Shown: positions 17,746 through 27,939, counted from the first letter of the stretch. The stretch is 64,000 nucleotides of DNA from Virgibacillus proomii (GCF_900162615.1 NZ_FUFN01000009.1:355176-419175); one strand, 5' to 3'. Notes: generated by a model from the letters alone, not told the origin. A program made the numbers and translations.

Positions 17746-17946
17746 ATGATAACAGTCACTAAAAAAGACTTAATTGAGCTAGGATACGGAACTTCTTTTT
17801 CAGCAGATATCATTAAAAAAGCAAAAGAATTGATGATTACAAAGGGGCATTCCTATTATGAGTCTAGAAAGCTAGATAGAGTCCCTCGTGAAGCTGTAGA
17901 AGAAATTCTGGGAATCAATTTTTCGGATGACAACAGGTCTGATTAG
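17746..17946 (+). CDS. DUF3173 small protein, probable recombination accessory factor
   Basis: A 66-residue protein with the DUF3173 pattern: VTKKDLIELGYGTSFSADII, KAKELMITKGHSYYESRKLD and VPREAVEEILGI. The family is found beside Tn916-type integrases, where Tn916 has xis, and a small DNA-binding or excisionase role is commonly supposed. ATG follows AAAGGAG by 5 bases and it ends 26 bases before the integrase. Confidence 0.85.
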   Translation: MITVTKKDLIELGYGTSFSADIIKKAKELMITKGHSYYESRKLDRVPREAVEEILGINFSDDNRSD

Positions 17947-17972
17947 TTTTTGCACGGTAAGGAGTAAAAACT

Positions 17973-19162
17973 ATGGCTAAAGATCCGATTAAAAAAGCGA
18001 AAAATGGCACTTACTATTTTCGTGCAAATCTAGGATATGATTCTAAAGGGAAAAAGATTCAAAAATATCGTAGTGGATTTGCTACTAAAAAAGAAGCAAG
18101 AGAAGAATACTCGAAGCTACTACTTATGAAACCAGAAAAATTAAGTGAAAACAAGAACAAAATGTTGTTTGAACATTATATCTTTGAAATTTTTCTTCCT
18201 TGGTATAAAACACAAGTAAAGCTTAGAACATATGAAAATCGCTTACCAAGTATTAAGAAGCACTTCCCTTACTTCTATAAAATGGCTGTTTCTGATATTG
18301 AGCCTATTGATGTACAAAATTGGCAACTGAAATTATCGAAAAACCTAAAATCTTCTTATGTAAGAGCCGTTCAAGGATTGTTTTCTGTTGCTATGGATAG
18401 AGCGATTGTATTAGGCATTACAACGACAAATCCTTCTAAGATTATTGGAAATGTAAAAAAACAAAAGACAAAAATTGACTTCTGGACAAAAGAAGAATTT
18501 GAAAAAGTAATCTCTTTCATTTATAAAGAGGATTACTACCAACATTTCCTTTTTGTTTCTTTATGGTTCTTGTTTATGACAGGAATGCGAATCGGTGAAG
18601 CTACCGCCATTCAATGGGAGGATGTTGATTTTGATTCGGGGATACTAACCATCAACAAAAATCTTTATTACAAGAATCAAAGTAATTACAGATTTGTTGA
18701 ACCAAAAACAAAAGCGAGTGTTCGACACATTGTACTTGATAAGTGTACATTAAATATTTTATCAGAATGGAAGAATGTCCAACAAGTCTTATCAAAACGG
18801 ATTTTGTGATGAGTTACAATGGCATTCCAACACAAAAACATACTCTCGCACACGCTATTGAGCGTTACGCTAAACTAGCTGGGATTCACCGAATTAGAAT
18901 TCATGGATTACGTCATTCGCATGCTTCGTTACTTATTAGTATGGGAGAAAACCCACTCATCATTAAAGATCGTCTAGGACATGAAGATATTGAAACGACT
19001 TTAGGAACATATGGACACCTTTATCCTAACAGCAATTTTGAGGTAGCTAACAAATTAAATGGGATCATCTCCTTTAAGGAGACGAAACAAAACTATGATT
19101 CCTCACCGAAAAATCAATTCACTGTTAACTATTTAAGAAAGCAAAAACAAAAAGTGCAATAA
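17973..19162 (+). pseudogene. Frameshifted tyrosine recombinase (Tn916 Int-like)
   Basis: The first frame (278 codons) holds the AP2-like N-terminal domain (GTYYFRANLGYDSKGKKIQK), the SAM-like core-binding domain and catalytic Arg206 in TGMRIGEAT. It ends at VQQVLSKRIL. The second frame supplies HGLRHSHAS (HxxR) and LGHEDIETTLGTYGHL with the catalytic Tyr. One extra A in the run at 18794-18797 would restore VLSKTDFVMSYNG and a 396-residue protein, against about 405 for Tn916 Int. Neither half alone is a complete recombinase. A sequence error, true decay, or rare -1 slippage on A-AAA could explain it. Confidence 0.9.
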
Positions 19163-19170
19163 AAGTGCAA

Positions 19171-19222
19171 TGAAAAATAAAAAAGAGCCAAAAACCCTTG
19201 ATACACAAAGGTTTCTAGCTCT
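19171..19222 (-). terminator. guaA terminator at the ICE/chromosome junction
   Basis: Inverted repeat AGAGC / GCTCT with inner AAACC / GGTTT. Read on the minus strand it is followed by a T-rich run. It lies between the integrase and guaA stops and is either the native guaA terminator or one supplied by the element. Confidence 0.8.
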
Positions 19223-19229
19223 GCTACAA

Positions 19230-20765
19230 CTACTCCCACTCAATCGTCGCAGGTGGCTTAGATGTAATATCATAAACAACTCGGTTGATATGCTCTACAT
19301 CATTCACAAGTCGGGTTGAGATTTTCTCCAATACATCCCATGGAATTCGTGCCCAATCCGAAGTCATGCCATCAATGGACGTTACCGCGCGAATACCAAT
19401 CGTATAGTCGTACGTTCTTGCATCTCCCATTACACCAACGCTTCGAATATTCGGCAATACCGTGAAATATTGCCAAATATCTCGGTCTAATCCAGCTTTT
19501 GCTATTTCCTCACGAAGAATAGCATCGGATTCCCGTACAATCTCTAATTTTTCTTCCGTTACTTCCCCTAGTACACGAATAGCGAGTCCCGGACCTGGGA
19601 ATGGTTGGCGCCAAACAATATATTCAGGAAGTCCCAGTTGTGTACCTAACTCCCTTACCTCATCTTTAAACAATGTATTTAACGGCTCAATTAATTCAAA
19701 TTGCATATTTTCAGGAAGCCCACCTACATTATGATGTGACTTAATTGTTTGTGCCGTTTCCGTACCACTTTCAATAATATCGGTGTAAAGTGTTCCTTGC
19801 GCAAGGAAATCAATGTCTTTTAATTTAGCTGCTTCATCATCAAACACATAAATAAATTCATTACCGATAATTTTACGCTTTTGCTCTGGATCATCGACTC
19901 CTTTTAGCTTGGATAGGAATCTATCCTTGGCATCGACCTTAATCACTTTCATATGGAAATCATCAGCAAATACCTTCATCACATCGTCGGCTTCATTTTT
20001 ACGAAGCAAACCATGATCGACAAAAATACAAGTTAGCTGATCACCAATCGCTTTATGAATTAATGCTGCGACAACAGACGAATCAACCCCACCGCTTAAT
20101 GCACATAGTACGTGACGGTCGCCAACCTTGTTCCGAATTTTTTCTACTTCCATCTCAATAAAATTTTCAATGGTCCAGTTTCCACTGCTTTGACAAACAT
20201 CAAAAACAAATTGCTTTAACAAGTGGTTTCCGTATTCCGAATGACGAACTTCCGGATGAAATTGTACTCCATATAGTCCTTTTTCCGGATGGCTCATTGC
20301 AGCAATTGGCGTAGATGAACTTGTTGCATTAATTTGAAATTGCTCCGGTACCTCAACCACCTTATCTCCATGACTCATCCACACAATCTGCGTATTCGGT
20401 GTCTCTTTAAAGAGTATCGGTGACTCGTTTACATGGATTTCGGCTTTACCATATTCTCTGTTCTTTGCCTTTTCTACTTTTCCTCCATAATGAAGTGCCA
20501 TAAGCTGCATTCCATAACAAATTCCTAATACAGGAATGCCTAAGTCAAAGATTTCCGGATCACATCGAAAGCTATTTTCATCATACACACTATGCGGTCC
20601 GCCAGAAAGGATAATTCCTTTTGGGTTCATTTTCTTAATAGCTGTCGCTGTAAGCTTATGAGAGTGCAATTCACTATACACACCAAACTCTCGAATTCGA
20701 CGAGTAATCAGCTGGTTATATTGGCTGCCAAAATCTAATACTAATATCATTTCACTCGTTTCCAT
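19230..20765 (-). CDS. guaA: GMP synthase (glutamine-hydrolysing)
   Basis: A 511-residue enzyme converting XMP to GMP with glutamine. The N-terminal class I amidotransferase domain has the nucleophile in GICYGMQL and the catalytic His and Glu in QFHPEVRHS. The ATP-pyrophosphatase domain has the P-loop SGGVDSSV, and the C-terminal dimerisation domain ends KPPATIEWE. ATG follows AGGAG by 8 bases. The 3' end is the ICE integration site; the last codons are intact, as expected when an element rebuilds the gene end. yebA, yeaD and yeaC lie upstream, as in B. subtilis. Confidence 0.98.
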   Translation of the reverse strand: METSEMILVLDFGSQYNQLITRRIREFGVYSELHSHKLTATAIKKMNPKGIILSGGPHSVYDENSFRCDPEIFDLGIPVLGICYGMQLMALHYGGKVEKAKNREYGKAEIHVNESPILFKETPNTQIVWMSHGDKVVEVPEQFQINATSSSTPIAAMSHPEKGLYGVQFHPEVRHSEYGNHLLKQFVFDVCQSSGNWTIENFIEMEVEKIRNKVGDRHVLCALSGGVDSSVVAALIHKAIGDQLTCIFVDHGLLRKNEADDVMKVFADDFHMKVIKVDAKDRFLSKLKGVDDPEQKRKIIGNEFIYVFDDEAAKLKDIDFLAQGTLYTDIIESGTETAQTIKSHHNVGGLPENMQFELIEPLNTLFKDEVRELGTQLGLPEYIVWRQPFPGPGLAIRVLGEVTEEKLEIVRESDAILREEIAKAGLDRDIWQYFTVLPNIRSVGVMGDARTYDYTIGIRAVTSIDGMTSDWARIPWDVLEKISTRLVNDVEHINRVVYDITSKPPATIEWE

Positions 20766-21594
20766 TTACGTAACTCCTATCTATCGTCTATTAGCTTATT
20801 CCATCACATAAGTATACTGCTAGAGGATGTTCAATAAATCGACAAAAATGATGCATCGAATTTCTTCGGATGTTAGAACATGTACTAAAATTAATTCAAT
20901 GTCATGAAAATTTTTAAGCTTTAAGTGTAAGTGCAACTTCGGAAGTCTCCTGTACTAAAAGCTTAAAGGACAACCACGTTTTCTTTATTGGCTTGTTTCT
21001 TCCTTGTTCTGTACCTCGCTGCATACACTGCTCCACTCGAAACTGCACTGTCTTGAACTTCGACTTAAAGGACGTGTTCGTGTCGACATTGCAACAAGGA
21101 TATCTGCGCCCTTAGCCAACCTTGGTCTTTTTTTACACGATAGAAAAGTATAAAACTTTAGGCTTTATCGTATAAGAAAAACGATAACTTTCGCCATAAA
21201 GACTTGGCGACAAGCCAAGTTTTTCTAACCCTCGTTTTGGACACGTATTACTAGGTTAAGCGCGCTGAGAAAACTGGTAATAATTTAAGCTGTTTCGCAA
21301 AGGTTTGCCCGACCTCAGTACCTATAATTAAAGTATGAAGTAATTGCGAAGCGAAAGCAACTTCTCTAAAAAATTTACATTTCCACCGTATCAAAAAACT
21401 GGATACCGCCTTTTGTACTAGTGGAAGTACAAAAAGGCAGAATCCAGCTATACTGTTCTTCTGCCTTCATAGTCAGAGCATTTACGGTGCGCTGGTAGAT
21501 ACTTTCGAACCTTATTATCGAGGATATACGAATGGCAATTTATTTACTATTTCTTCGATTATGTTCTTATTCTACTAACATATCCTAGTACAGG
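20766..21594. other. Intergenic region upstream of guaA
   Basis: No gene is supported. It contains a repeat of family F2 (21140-21228, minus orientation) and an inverted repeat GCCTTTTGTAC / GTACAAAAAGGC near 21414-21440. The guaA promoter must lie at the left edge. I see no purine riboswitch consensus. Confidence 0.5.
21140..21228 (-). repeat. F2 repeat, empty-site copy on the minus strand
   Basis: Read on the minus strand: AGAAAAACTTGGC, a GCCAAGTC hairpin arm, GGCGAAAG, TTTTTCTTATACGATAAA, then GCCTAAAGTTTTATAC. The ATAAA at 21165-21169 is uninterrupted here, whereas the copy at 53 kb with the same flanks has an R element at this point. Confidence 0.8.
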
Positions 21595-23790
21595 TCAAGT
21601 CAATATTCGCTTAATTAAATTTTGCCATAATTGCGCGATTTCCAACTTTGGTGTTTCATTATAGTCGCTGCGATAAATGAATTGTTCATATTGTTTCGTT
21701 AACTGTTGCATTTCGTTTGTTTGATATTTTTCATCAATCTTTTTGGCATATTCCCGTAATGTTTCACCTGGTTGTTTTGGTTCACCATGCTTTTGCAATA
21801 ACTTCATTAAATAATGATACGCCTCTTGATAATTGTTGGCATTCCAATTAGCAGTAAATTTCCGACTTAACCATGCCGTGTACCAACGAAATCGGGTTCG
21901 GTAAGCAATATATATACATATCCCCATAAATGCTGCTAAACTGATTGCAACCCAAGTCCAGATGCTAGTACCAGTACCATTACTTTTTTTATCTGTTTTG
22001 GCTGCAACTGTGTCTTGCTCTGCTTCTTCCTTTTCATTTGGTGGCTGCTCTGTGTTTTGCTCTGGTTGTTCTTTATCCTCTTGTTTTGCTTGATCTTGTT
22101 CAGCGCCATTATTGGTCATCGTTGTTTGGAAGTCAGCTAAATTAGAAAAACCTTTTGTCGGTTCAAATGGCACCCAACCGGAACCAGGAAAATAGACTTC
22201 AACCCATGAATGCGCATTTGCATTCGTTATTTCGTATATATTGGTTTCATTGGAAGAATCAACCATTTCACCACTCGTAAATCCTTTTGCCCACCTGGCT
22301 GGTATATCTAAGACACGAAGCAAAACAACCATTGATGTTGAAAAATTATCACAATAACCTACTTGTGACTCAAAAAGAAACTGATCTACATAATCTTGTT
22401 CTTTTTTAGGTACGGGTACATCCGTTGTTTGATACGTAAAGCCATTTCTGGAAAAATAGCTTTCTACTGCCTTTGCCTTATCATAACGGGACTTCTCATC
22501 TTTTGTTATTTTCTTTGCTAACTCTACTACTCGATCTGGTAATGAATCCGGTAATTGAGTAAAGGCATCATCTGCCCCTCCTGTAAAAGGAGCTTTTCTT
22601 AAATCTCCAATGTTAAAAGTCGGATAATCATAACTTAATGTGTAGCTATTCTGTTTTATTGGTTTATAATCTTCATCACGTAATTGAATGGCTTCTGTTG
22701 CTAAATCAATATAAGGATCTCCTGCTACTTCAGAAAAATCATCGATACCATAAGGGTGAACAAGCTTATCTAAAGCTTCTTTGCCTTGAAACTCAATGGA
22801 GGCTTGCATTCTCCTAGTCTCTACTGTTTTTGGATACATGGGTGGGACTTTTAAAAAATCTGCATAATTCTCGGCTTGACTGCTTTCCCATCCCTTCCCC
22901 GTATAAAAATCCTTTGTTTCTACTCGCCAGTAATTCTCCTCTTCTGCTTCTGCACGAAAAACAGGCGTATAATCCTGAACAAACGATCCCCCTAATCGTG
23001 TATCGTCTTCTCCATAACCGACTTTCTGAACACCGGATTTACCATCAGATTCCACAAGGCCGGCATTTTCTGCTGAGCTTTGGATAAACGGAACGGGATC
23101 GGGCCATTTGGGATCAAACTTCGGTGCTGCCAGACCAACCGCTGAGGAAAATAAGATGACGGCAATAAGCGGGATGATCCAGAATGGTGTTTTCCTAAGC
23201 AACGTAGAGGCAAGCGATTCTCTGTCCAATTCTTTTAAAAAATTTGCTATCCCCATGGCAAGCAATGAAATAATAAATGTTCTGATGATCGCAGAATTGC
23301 CATTATAGACAGTAAATGTATCTAAAACTGTTAAATACGCAAACGTTAATAATACAATTAAAAAGATTCGCTTCATCATCACAAGCCAATAATGCAATAA
23401 GTAACTCATCAGCCAAATAAGCAGCAGAAATAACAGACTGCGAAACATTGGAGTAAACTCATGCCATGCTTGTGTAGATAATGCTGTTAAATTAGCCATC
23501 GTATCATGAAATAACTGCTCTAGCCATATAGGGTTGATAAACGCAAACTCAAAAAACAAACTATTTAAAACAAGCAATAATGCAAAACCTTTCAAGATAA
23601 AGGACAGCCACCATTTAATTTCAAGCGCAGACAATAAAAAGCAAAACACACCATAAATAATAAGAATAGTCAGGTGAGACGTGTCCGTAAGCTGCTTGAG
23701 TGGATATAACCATTCTAAAAACAACAGGAACCCACAAATATAGAGGATGAATGTATAAAAATTTGGTAAATGCTGTTTTGGCTGATTCAT
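21595..23790 (-). CDS. yebA: Membrane transglutaminase-like protein (YebA type)
   Basis: A 731-residue protein. Six or so hydrophobic helices occupy the first 210 residues (DUF3488-type region), followed by an extracytoplasmic transglutaminase core with Cys in GYCDNFSTSMVVLLRVLDIP and His in NAHSWVEVYFPGSGW. The usual Asp is replaced by Glu in PFEPTKG. A Gln/Glu-rich linker, one membrane helix and a short cytoplasmic tail complete it. It overlaps the DUF58 gene by 4 bases. The MoxR-DUF58-transglutaminase trio upstream of guaA matches B. subtilis yeaC-yeaD-yebA-guaA. The biological role is not established. Confidence 0.9.
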   Translation of the reverse strand: MNQPKQHLPNFYTFILYICGFLLFLEWLYPLKQLTDTSHLTILIIYGVFCFLLSALEIKWWLSFILKGFALLLVLNSLFFEFAFINPIWLEQLFHDTMANLTALSTQAWHEFTPMFRSLLFLLLIWLMSYLLHYWLVMMKRIFLIVLLTFAYLTVLDTFTVYNGNSAIIRTFIISLLAMGIANFLKELDRESLASTLLRKTPFWIIPLIAVILFSSAVGLAAPKFDPKWPDPVPFIQSSAENAGLVESDGKSGVQKVGYGEDDTRLGGSFVQDYTPVFRAEAEEENYWRVETKDFYTGKGWESSQAENYADFLKVPPMYPKTVETRRMQASIEFQGKEALDKLVHPYGIDDFSEVAGDPYIDLATEAIQLRDEDYKPIKQNSYTLSYDYPTFNIGDLRKAPFTGGADDAFTQLPDSLPDRVVELAKKITKDEKSRYDKAKAVESYFSRNGFTYQTTDVPVPKKEQDYVDQFLFESQVGYCDNFSTSMVVLLRVLDIPARWAKGFTSGEMVDSSNETNIYEITNANAHSWVEVYFPGSGWVPFEPTKGFSNLADFQTTMTNNGAEQDQAKQEDKEQPEQNTEQPPNEKEEAEQDTVAAKTDKKSNGTGTSIWTWVAISLAAFMGICIYIAYRTRFRWYTAWLSRKFTANWNANNYQEAYHYLMKLLQKHGEPKQPGETLREYAKKIDEKYQTNEMQQLTKQYEQFIYRSDYNETPKLEIAQLWQNLIKRILT

Positions 23791-25052
23791 AACCCTTTCA
23801 CCTCTAACGGTGTTTTAGTTAGTTGTTGTTCCGTTATTCCATAAACCTCGATATTAAAAAGTGATACTTGTTTTACGAATGAAGCATGCTCACCTTGCTT
23901 ATTTGCAGGTTGTACGAATAAGACGATGACTCGCCTTGACCTTTGCCTTAGTTGTTTTAATGTCTCTGGAAGGAAGTGGTCAATCTGTCCAATGATGATA
24001 ATCATGATATTGTCATTTCTTAACTTTTCCATTTCTGATTTTAACTGTAAAGCGAAGTTTGCATGATCACCAGGTTGAATACTTGCCAAATGCTGCTTTA
24101 TTGAAGCAGCTTTCCCCGGATCGTCAAATGGTGGGAAAAAATTTGTTGCTTTTCCTACGGTTAATAAGCCAGCTTGAGTAGATAGCTTTTTTAATTGTGC
24201 CAAAAGCGAAGCCGTAACCTCCACCATCCCCTCAAAAACGATAGAATTATGATTCGACTGTTTACAACAATCCAACACAATGAGTATATTCGTGCTTTTT
24301 TCCTTTTCAAATTCTTTGGTCATCATCCTATTTTTTCTTGCCGTCTGTTTCCAGTCAATCCAGGAAAATCGATCTCCCGGCATATATTCACGAATTCCTG
24401 TAGCAACGTTTGAGTTGGATAAACGAAAAGAAGAACTCATTACCCCACCATGTTGGAAACTATTGATTTTTTCATTTAGTACGAACGGTCTTGTACGTGG
24501 ATAGACTACTAGTAAATCCCTTAAGAAAAATACATGTTCCTTTTTTACGAAACCAAATAGATCTCCAATTTTAATACGAACGGCTGTAAAATAATGTTCT
24601 CCCCTTGGAACTTGATGTAATGGATAAGTAAAAGAAAATTCACCTGTAAGTACAGGGGAGATGACTTTTTTTAAATTTCTTTTTACAACTAATTTGTTTG
24701 GTTGATTTATATATTGATATTTTTTAGATTTTGGATCAACCATCATTAATGATTCCGGTACCACTTCTTCACAAATGCAATAAAATAGTGGAAATGGGAA
24801 CCGCTTTATCATCATATGCAACGTATCAGCATCTCCAGCCTCGATCATATGATGTGTAAGCTTCCTTGAAATCGTCCATTTTTTTAATGGATAGAGTAAA
24901 AAAGCAATCTCGTATACTAGAATAGGGACAAAGCTAAAAAACAAAAACCAGCTAACAAATCCCCCCTGAAACATAGCATAAGAATATAGACCAATAAAAA
25001 TAGTAGCGATAAATAAGCAACTAATCAAAGCCCGAAAACGTAATTTCATCAA
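23787..25052 (-). CDS. yeaD: DUF58 membrane protein (YeaD type)
   Basis: A 421-residue protein with two membrane helices in the first 55 residues and the DUF58 signature REYMPGDRFSWIDWKQTARK, followed by a von Willebrand A-like fold region (NILIVLDCCKQSN). DUF58 proteins are encoded beside MoxR ATPases, as here, with 4-base overlaps on both sides. Probably forms a membrane complex with the ATPase and the transglutaminase. Confidence 0.9.
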   Translation of the reverse strand: MMKLRFRALISCLFIATIFIGLYSYAMFQGGFVSWFLFFSFVPILVYEIAFLLYPLKKWTISRKLTHHMIEAGDADTLHMMIKRFPFPLFYCICEEVVPESLMMVDPKSKKYQYINQPNKLVVKRNLKKVISPVLTGEFSFTYPLHQVPRGEHYFTAVRIKIGDLFGFVKKEHVFFLRDLLVVYPRTRPFVLNEKINSFQHGGVMSSSFRLSNSNVATGIREYMPGDRFSWIDWKQTARKNRMMTKEFEKEKSTNILIVLDCCKQSNHNSIVFEGMVEVTASLLAQLKKLSTQAGLLTVGKATNFFPPFDDPGKAASIKQHLASIQPGDHANFALQLKSEMEKLRNDNIMIIIIGQIDHFLPETLKQLRQRSRRVIVLFVQPANKQGEHASFVKQVSLFNIEVYGITEQQLTKTPLEVKGL

Positions 25053-26008
25053 AGAAATTCCTTTCGAATCGGTACATTCGTATGATGAATAATTGCAGCA
25101 ATTACCTCATCTGCAATCACACCATCATATTTTGCTTCAGAATGAAGAATAATTCGGTGGGTTAATACATAGGGTGCCAAATATTTAACATCATCCGGAA
25201 GCACATAGTCTCGTCCTACTATAAATGCATACGCCTTAGCAGCTCTCATTAAAGCGATCGATCCTCTAGGACTAGCCCCCAAATAAATAGCTGGGTGAGA
25301 TCTTGTACTCATTGTTAAATCAATAATATAATGCTGTACACTTTTATCGATATAAACCTGCTTCACTTCCTTTTGAATTTGTTGCAGTTCTTCTTTCGAA
25401 AGTACTGCCTCTATCTTTTCAATCGGATGCTCGCTGGATGTACGTTCAAGCATTTCCAATTCTTCAGAAAATGATGGATATCCCATTTTCAGTTTTAAAA
25501 TAAACCGGTCTAATTGTGCTTCTGGCAGAGGATAAGTTCCTTCATATTCAATCGGATTTTGGGTTGCCATGACAAAAAAAGGATTGGCTAAAGGGATTGT
25601 TTTACCGTCAATGGTTACATTTTTTTCTTCCATCGATTCTAATAAGGCGGATTGCGTTTTTGGTGAAGTTCGATTAATTTCATCAGCTAAAATAATATTA
25701 CCAAGAATCGGCCCACCTCGAAACTCAAATTCCAACGTCTTTGGATTGTAAATGGAAACGCCTGTAACATCAGAGGGTAATAAATCTGGAGTAAATTGAA
25801 TTCTACGAAAATCGCAGTCTAAAGACTTCGCTAATGCCTTTACGAGCATTGTTTTTCCAACACCTGGTACATCCTCTAACAATACATGCCCTTGTGCTAA
25901 CAGAGCAACAAGGCTCAAGATTGCTGTTTCCTCTTTTCCAATCATTACTTTATTTATATTATTTATTACATTTTCAATTTTTACATGAAACGTTATCGTA
26001 CTTTCCAT
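25049..26008 (-). CDS. yeaC: MoxR-family AAA+ ATPase (YeaC type)
   Basis: A 319-residue ATPase with Walker A EDVPGVGKTML, Walker B NIILADEINR, sensor region FFVMATQNPIEYEGTYPLPE and the arginine finger in AQLDRF. The ATG 7 bases after GAAAGGGGC is chosen; an upstream in-frame start would add 27 residues that do not resemble the family. First gene of the overlapping yeaC-yeaD-yebA operon. A chaperone-like role for its operon partners is inferred from the family. Confidence 0.93.
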   Translation of the reverse strand: MESTITFHVKIENVINNINKVMIGKEETAILSLVALLAQGHVLLEDVPGVGKTMLVKALAKSLDCDFRRIQFTPDLLPSDVTGVSIYNPKTLEFEFRGGPILGNIILADEINRTSPKTQSALLESMEEKNVTIDGKTIPLANPFFVMATQNPIEYEGTYPLPEAQLDRFILKLKMGYPSFSEELEMLERTSSEHPIEKIEAVLSKEELQQIQKEVKQVYIDKSVQHYIIDLTMSTRSHPAIYLGASPRGSIALMRAAKAYAFIVGRDYVLPDDVKYLAPYVLTHRIILHSEAKYDGVIADEVIAAIIHHTNVPIRKEFL

Positions 26009-26429
26009 GGAAGAGCCCCTTTCCAAATACTCTATTTTCCATTCATTACCATGATTAAGCCATATTTGCTTGCTGGCTGTTGTCTTCATGGAGCTGCAAC
26101 TAAATAACTAAGTAATATCGTAATGTAAATCCATTCTCCCTAATCCTACTATACTAAAAAAAGATACCTAGTAAAAGAACGACAATACTCAAAAAATTTA
26201 TTCACAATACACAGCTTATTTCTTTGTTGCTTGTTCTATGGTTCGTACGTATTTCACTTTCTATATACAGTTCCCAATACTTACCATATTGGAACTCCTT
26301 CATTCTTTTATTTTGTCTTACTCACGTTCCATTCGTTTTTAGTTTTAGTATAAACAGTTTACTAGAATCTTATACAGCTATTTCTTTTATTAAAAGTCCA
26401 TCAAAATGACCTGATAATTTAATAAAAAA
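26009..26429. other. Intergenic region upstream of the yeaC operon
   Basis: AT-rich and without a supported gene. A short plus-strand frame at 26224-26409 lacks a ribosome binding site and recognisable features. The yeaC promoter should be in the left part. Confidence 0.4.
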
Positions 26430-26598
26430 GTGAAACTTCATTCAGTAGGAGTTTTCTTCCATCTCCTACTGAATGTTAGTACCACAAGGGTATGACCTAA
26501 AAGCCCTTGAACCAATCGGGCATTTAGGTGCCGTTTTCTACAATTTTAACTTCTCCGAATTCTCATAAGTTGTAATTTTACGGCACCTTATATGCGGG
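26430..26598 (+). repeat. R element, long form
   Basis: Starts GTGAAACTTCATTC with 5' hairpin TTCAGTAGGAG / CTCCTACTGAA. Then come the optional block ACCACAAGGGTATGACC, the core CCAATCGGGCATTTAGGTGC and a 3' hairpin GGTGCCGT / ACGGCACC closing at ATGCGGG, followed by ATAAA. The left flank is AATAAAAAA. Confidence 0.9.
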
Positions 26599-26844
26599 AT
26601 AAAATATAAAACTTTGAAAGAGCAAATAAGGAATGGACTTCATTATCCGTCTTAGAAAGACCTTCTTCATACGTATCATCTTACTTGACTTTTACATATG
26701 TAGTGTCTATGTTGGGAATATATTTAATTTACCAAAAATATCTGTCATACATAACAAGTGACAAGAGAATAAGCAAGGATGGGATATATTTCTATATTTT
26801 TTGAGCAAGACAGGAGACCCTAAAAAGTAAGGAGCTTGCAATCC

Positions 26845-27834
26845 ATGAAAATTTTGGCGTACGAGCGAGTAGAAGATCCCGTACTGGAGCAGTTAAATCG
26901 AGCACACGATGTGCGTTTTTTTAAAAATATTAATCCAAAAACAGATCCCGATTTTCTGCAATTTTTACACCAGGCAGATGGTATTATTGGTCTTGGTTTG
27001 GAAGTCGATAAACCATTACTAGATCAAGCACCTCATTTAAAAATTATTAGCAATGTTTCGGTTGGATATAATAATTTACCGATTGATGAATTGACGAAAC
27101 GAAAAATTATGGCAACGAATACTCCGGGAGTTTTAACAGATACGGTAGCGGATTTGGTATTCGGATTAATTTTATCAACTGCCAGAAGAATACCAGAATT
27201 AGATCGATTTGTGAAAGCAGGAAAATGGGTAGAGTTAGTAGATAGTACCTATTACGGAGTAGATGTTCACCACAAAACACTCGGCATCATTGGTATGGGA
27301 CGAATTGGCTCTGCTATCGCCCAACGCGCATATGCTGGTTTTCATATGAATATCGTTTATCATAGCCGGACTAAAAAACCACAAGCAGAGAAGGACTTTT
27401 CCGCTGTTCATCTAAGTTTAGAAGAACTATTAAGCGTATCTGATTTTGTTTGCCTTATCACCCCATTAACAAAGGAAACAGAGCGGATGATTGGAAAAAA
27501 GGAATTTGCACGTATGAAAAAGTCGGCGATCTTTATTAATGCATCACGTGGACAAACAATTATTGAACAGGATTTAATTGATGCTTTAACCGAAGGAACG
27601 ATAGCAGGTGCTGGACTTGATGTATTTGAAAAAGAACCAATTGATCCTGATAATCCGTTATTGAGGATGGACAATGTTGTTACTCTGCCGCATATGGGGT
27701 CTTCAACGTATGAAACCGAACTGCATATGTCGAAGCTGGCTGCCGAAAACTTATTAGCTGGGCTGGCTGGAAAAAAGCCGAAAAACCTCATTAATCCAGA
27801 AGTTTGGGAGAATGAACAACATGAGAAGGGTTAA
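26845..27834 (+). CDS. D-2-hydroxyacid dehydrogenase (glyoxylate/hydroxypyruvate reductase type)
   Basis: A 329-residue NAD(P)-dependent dehydrogenase. The Rossmann motif is IIGMGRIGSAIAQRA, the basic residue in HSRTKKP after the second strand suggests NADPH use, and catalytic Arg (INASRGQTI), Glu (FEKEPIDPDNP) and His (LPHMGSSTYET) are present. ATG lies ten bases after AAGGAG; a TTG nine bases upstream is too close to that site. It stands alone, flanked by repeats. Close to GyaR-like enzymes; the exact substrate is uncertain. Confidence 0.9.
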   Translation: MKILAYERVEDPVLEQLNRAHDVRFFKNINPKTDPDFLQFLHQADGIIGLGLEVDKPLLDQAPHLKIISNVSVGYNNLPIDELTKRKIMATNTPGVLTDTVADLVFGLILSTARRIPELDRFVKAGKWVELVDSTYYGVDVHHKTLGIIGMGRIGSAIAQRAYAGFHMNIVYHSRTKKPQAEKDFSAVHLSLEELLSVSDFVCLITPLTKETERMIGKKEFARMKKSAIFINASRGQTIIEQDLIDALTEGTIAGAGLDVFEKEPIDPDNPLLRMDNVVTLPHMGSSTYETELHMSKLAAENLLAGLAGKKPKNLINPEVWENEQHEKG

Positions 27835-27939
27835 TTTTTTAAAAGCCATTTCTTGTACTACGATCTTGAACAAGAGAAAAATTAGCTCGTGTTTATCTTA
27901 CACAGGTGAAAGGCTGGTCCAGATTATCCTTCCCTTCTT

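Larger units (their letters stand above)
1..19229. mobile_element. Right part of a Tn916-family ICE inserted at the 3' end of guaA
   Basis: Gene order matches the Tn916 family: orf17, orf16, orf15, orf14, orf13, accessory genes, orf7/orf8-type regulators, a small DUF3173 gene and a tyrosine integrase. The integrase reading frame stops 68 bases before the guaA stop codon, and the integrase lies at the element end, as is usual. The left end, oriT, relaxase and coupling-protein genes are not in the window. The exact attR core cannot be set without the other end. Disrupted orf14 and integrase genes suggest the element may be unable to excise or transfer unless those frameshifts are sequence errors. 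Confidence 0.85.

Noticed and set aside
20766..20900. Purine riboswitch upstream of guaA
   Set aside because: No guanine-aptamer consensus (TATAATC...ATATGG) on the minus strand.
26224..26409. 61-codon hydrophobic plus-strand frame
   Set aside because: AT-rich region, no ribosome binding site and no recognisable motif.
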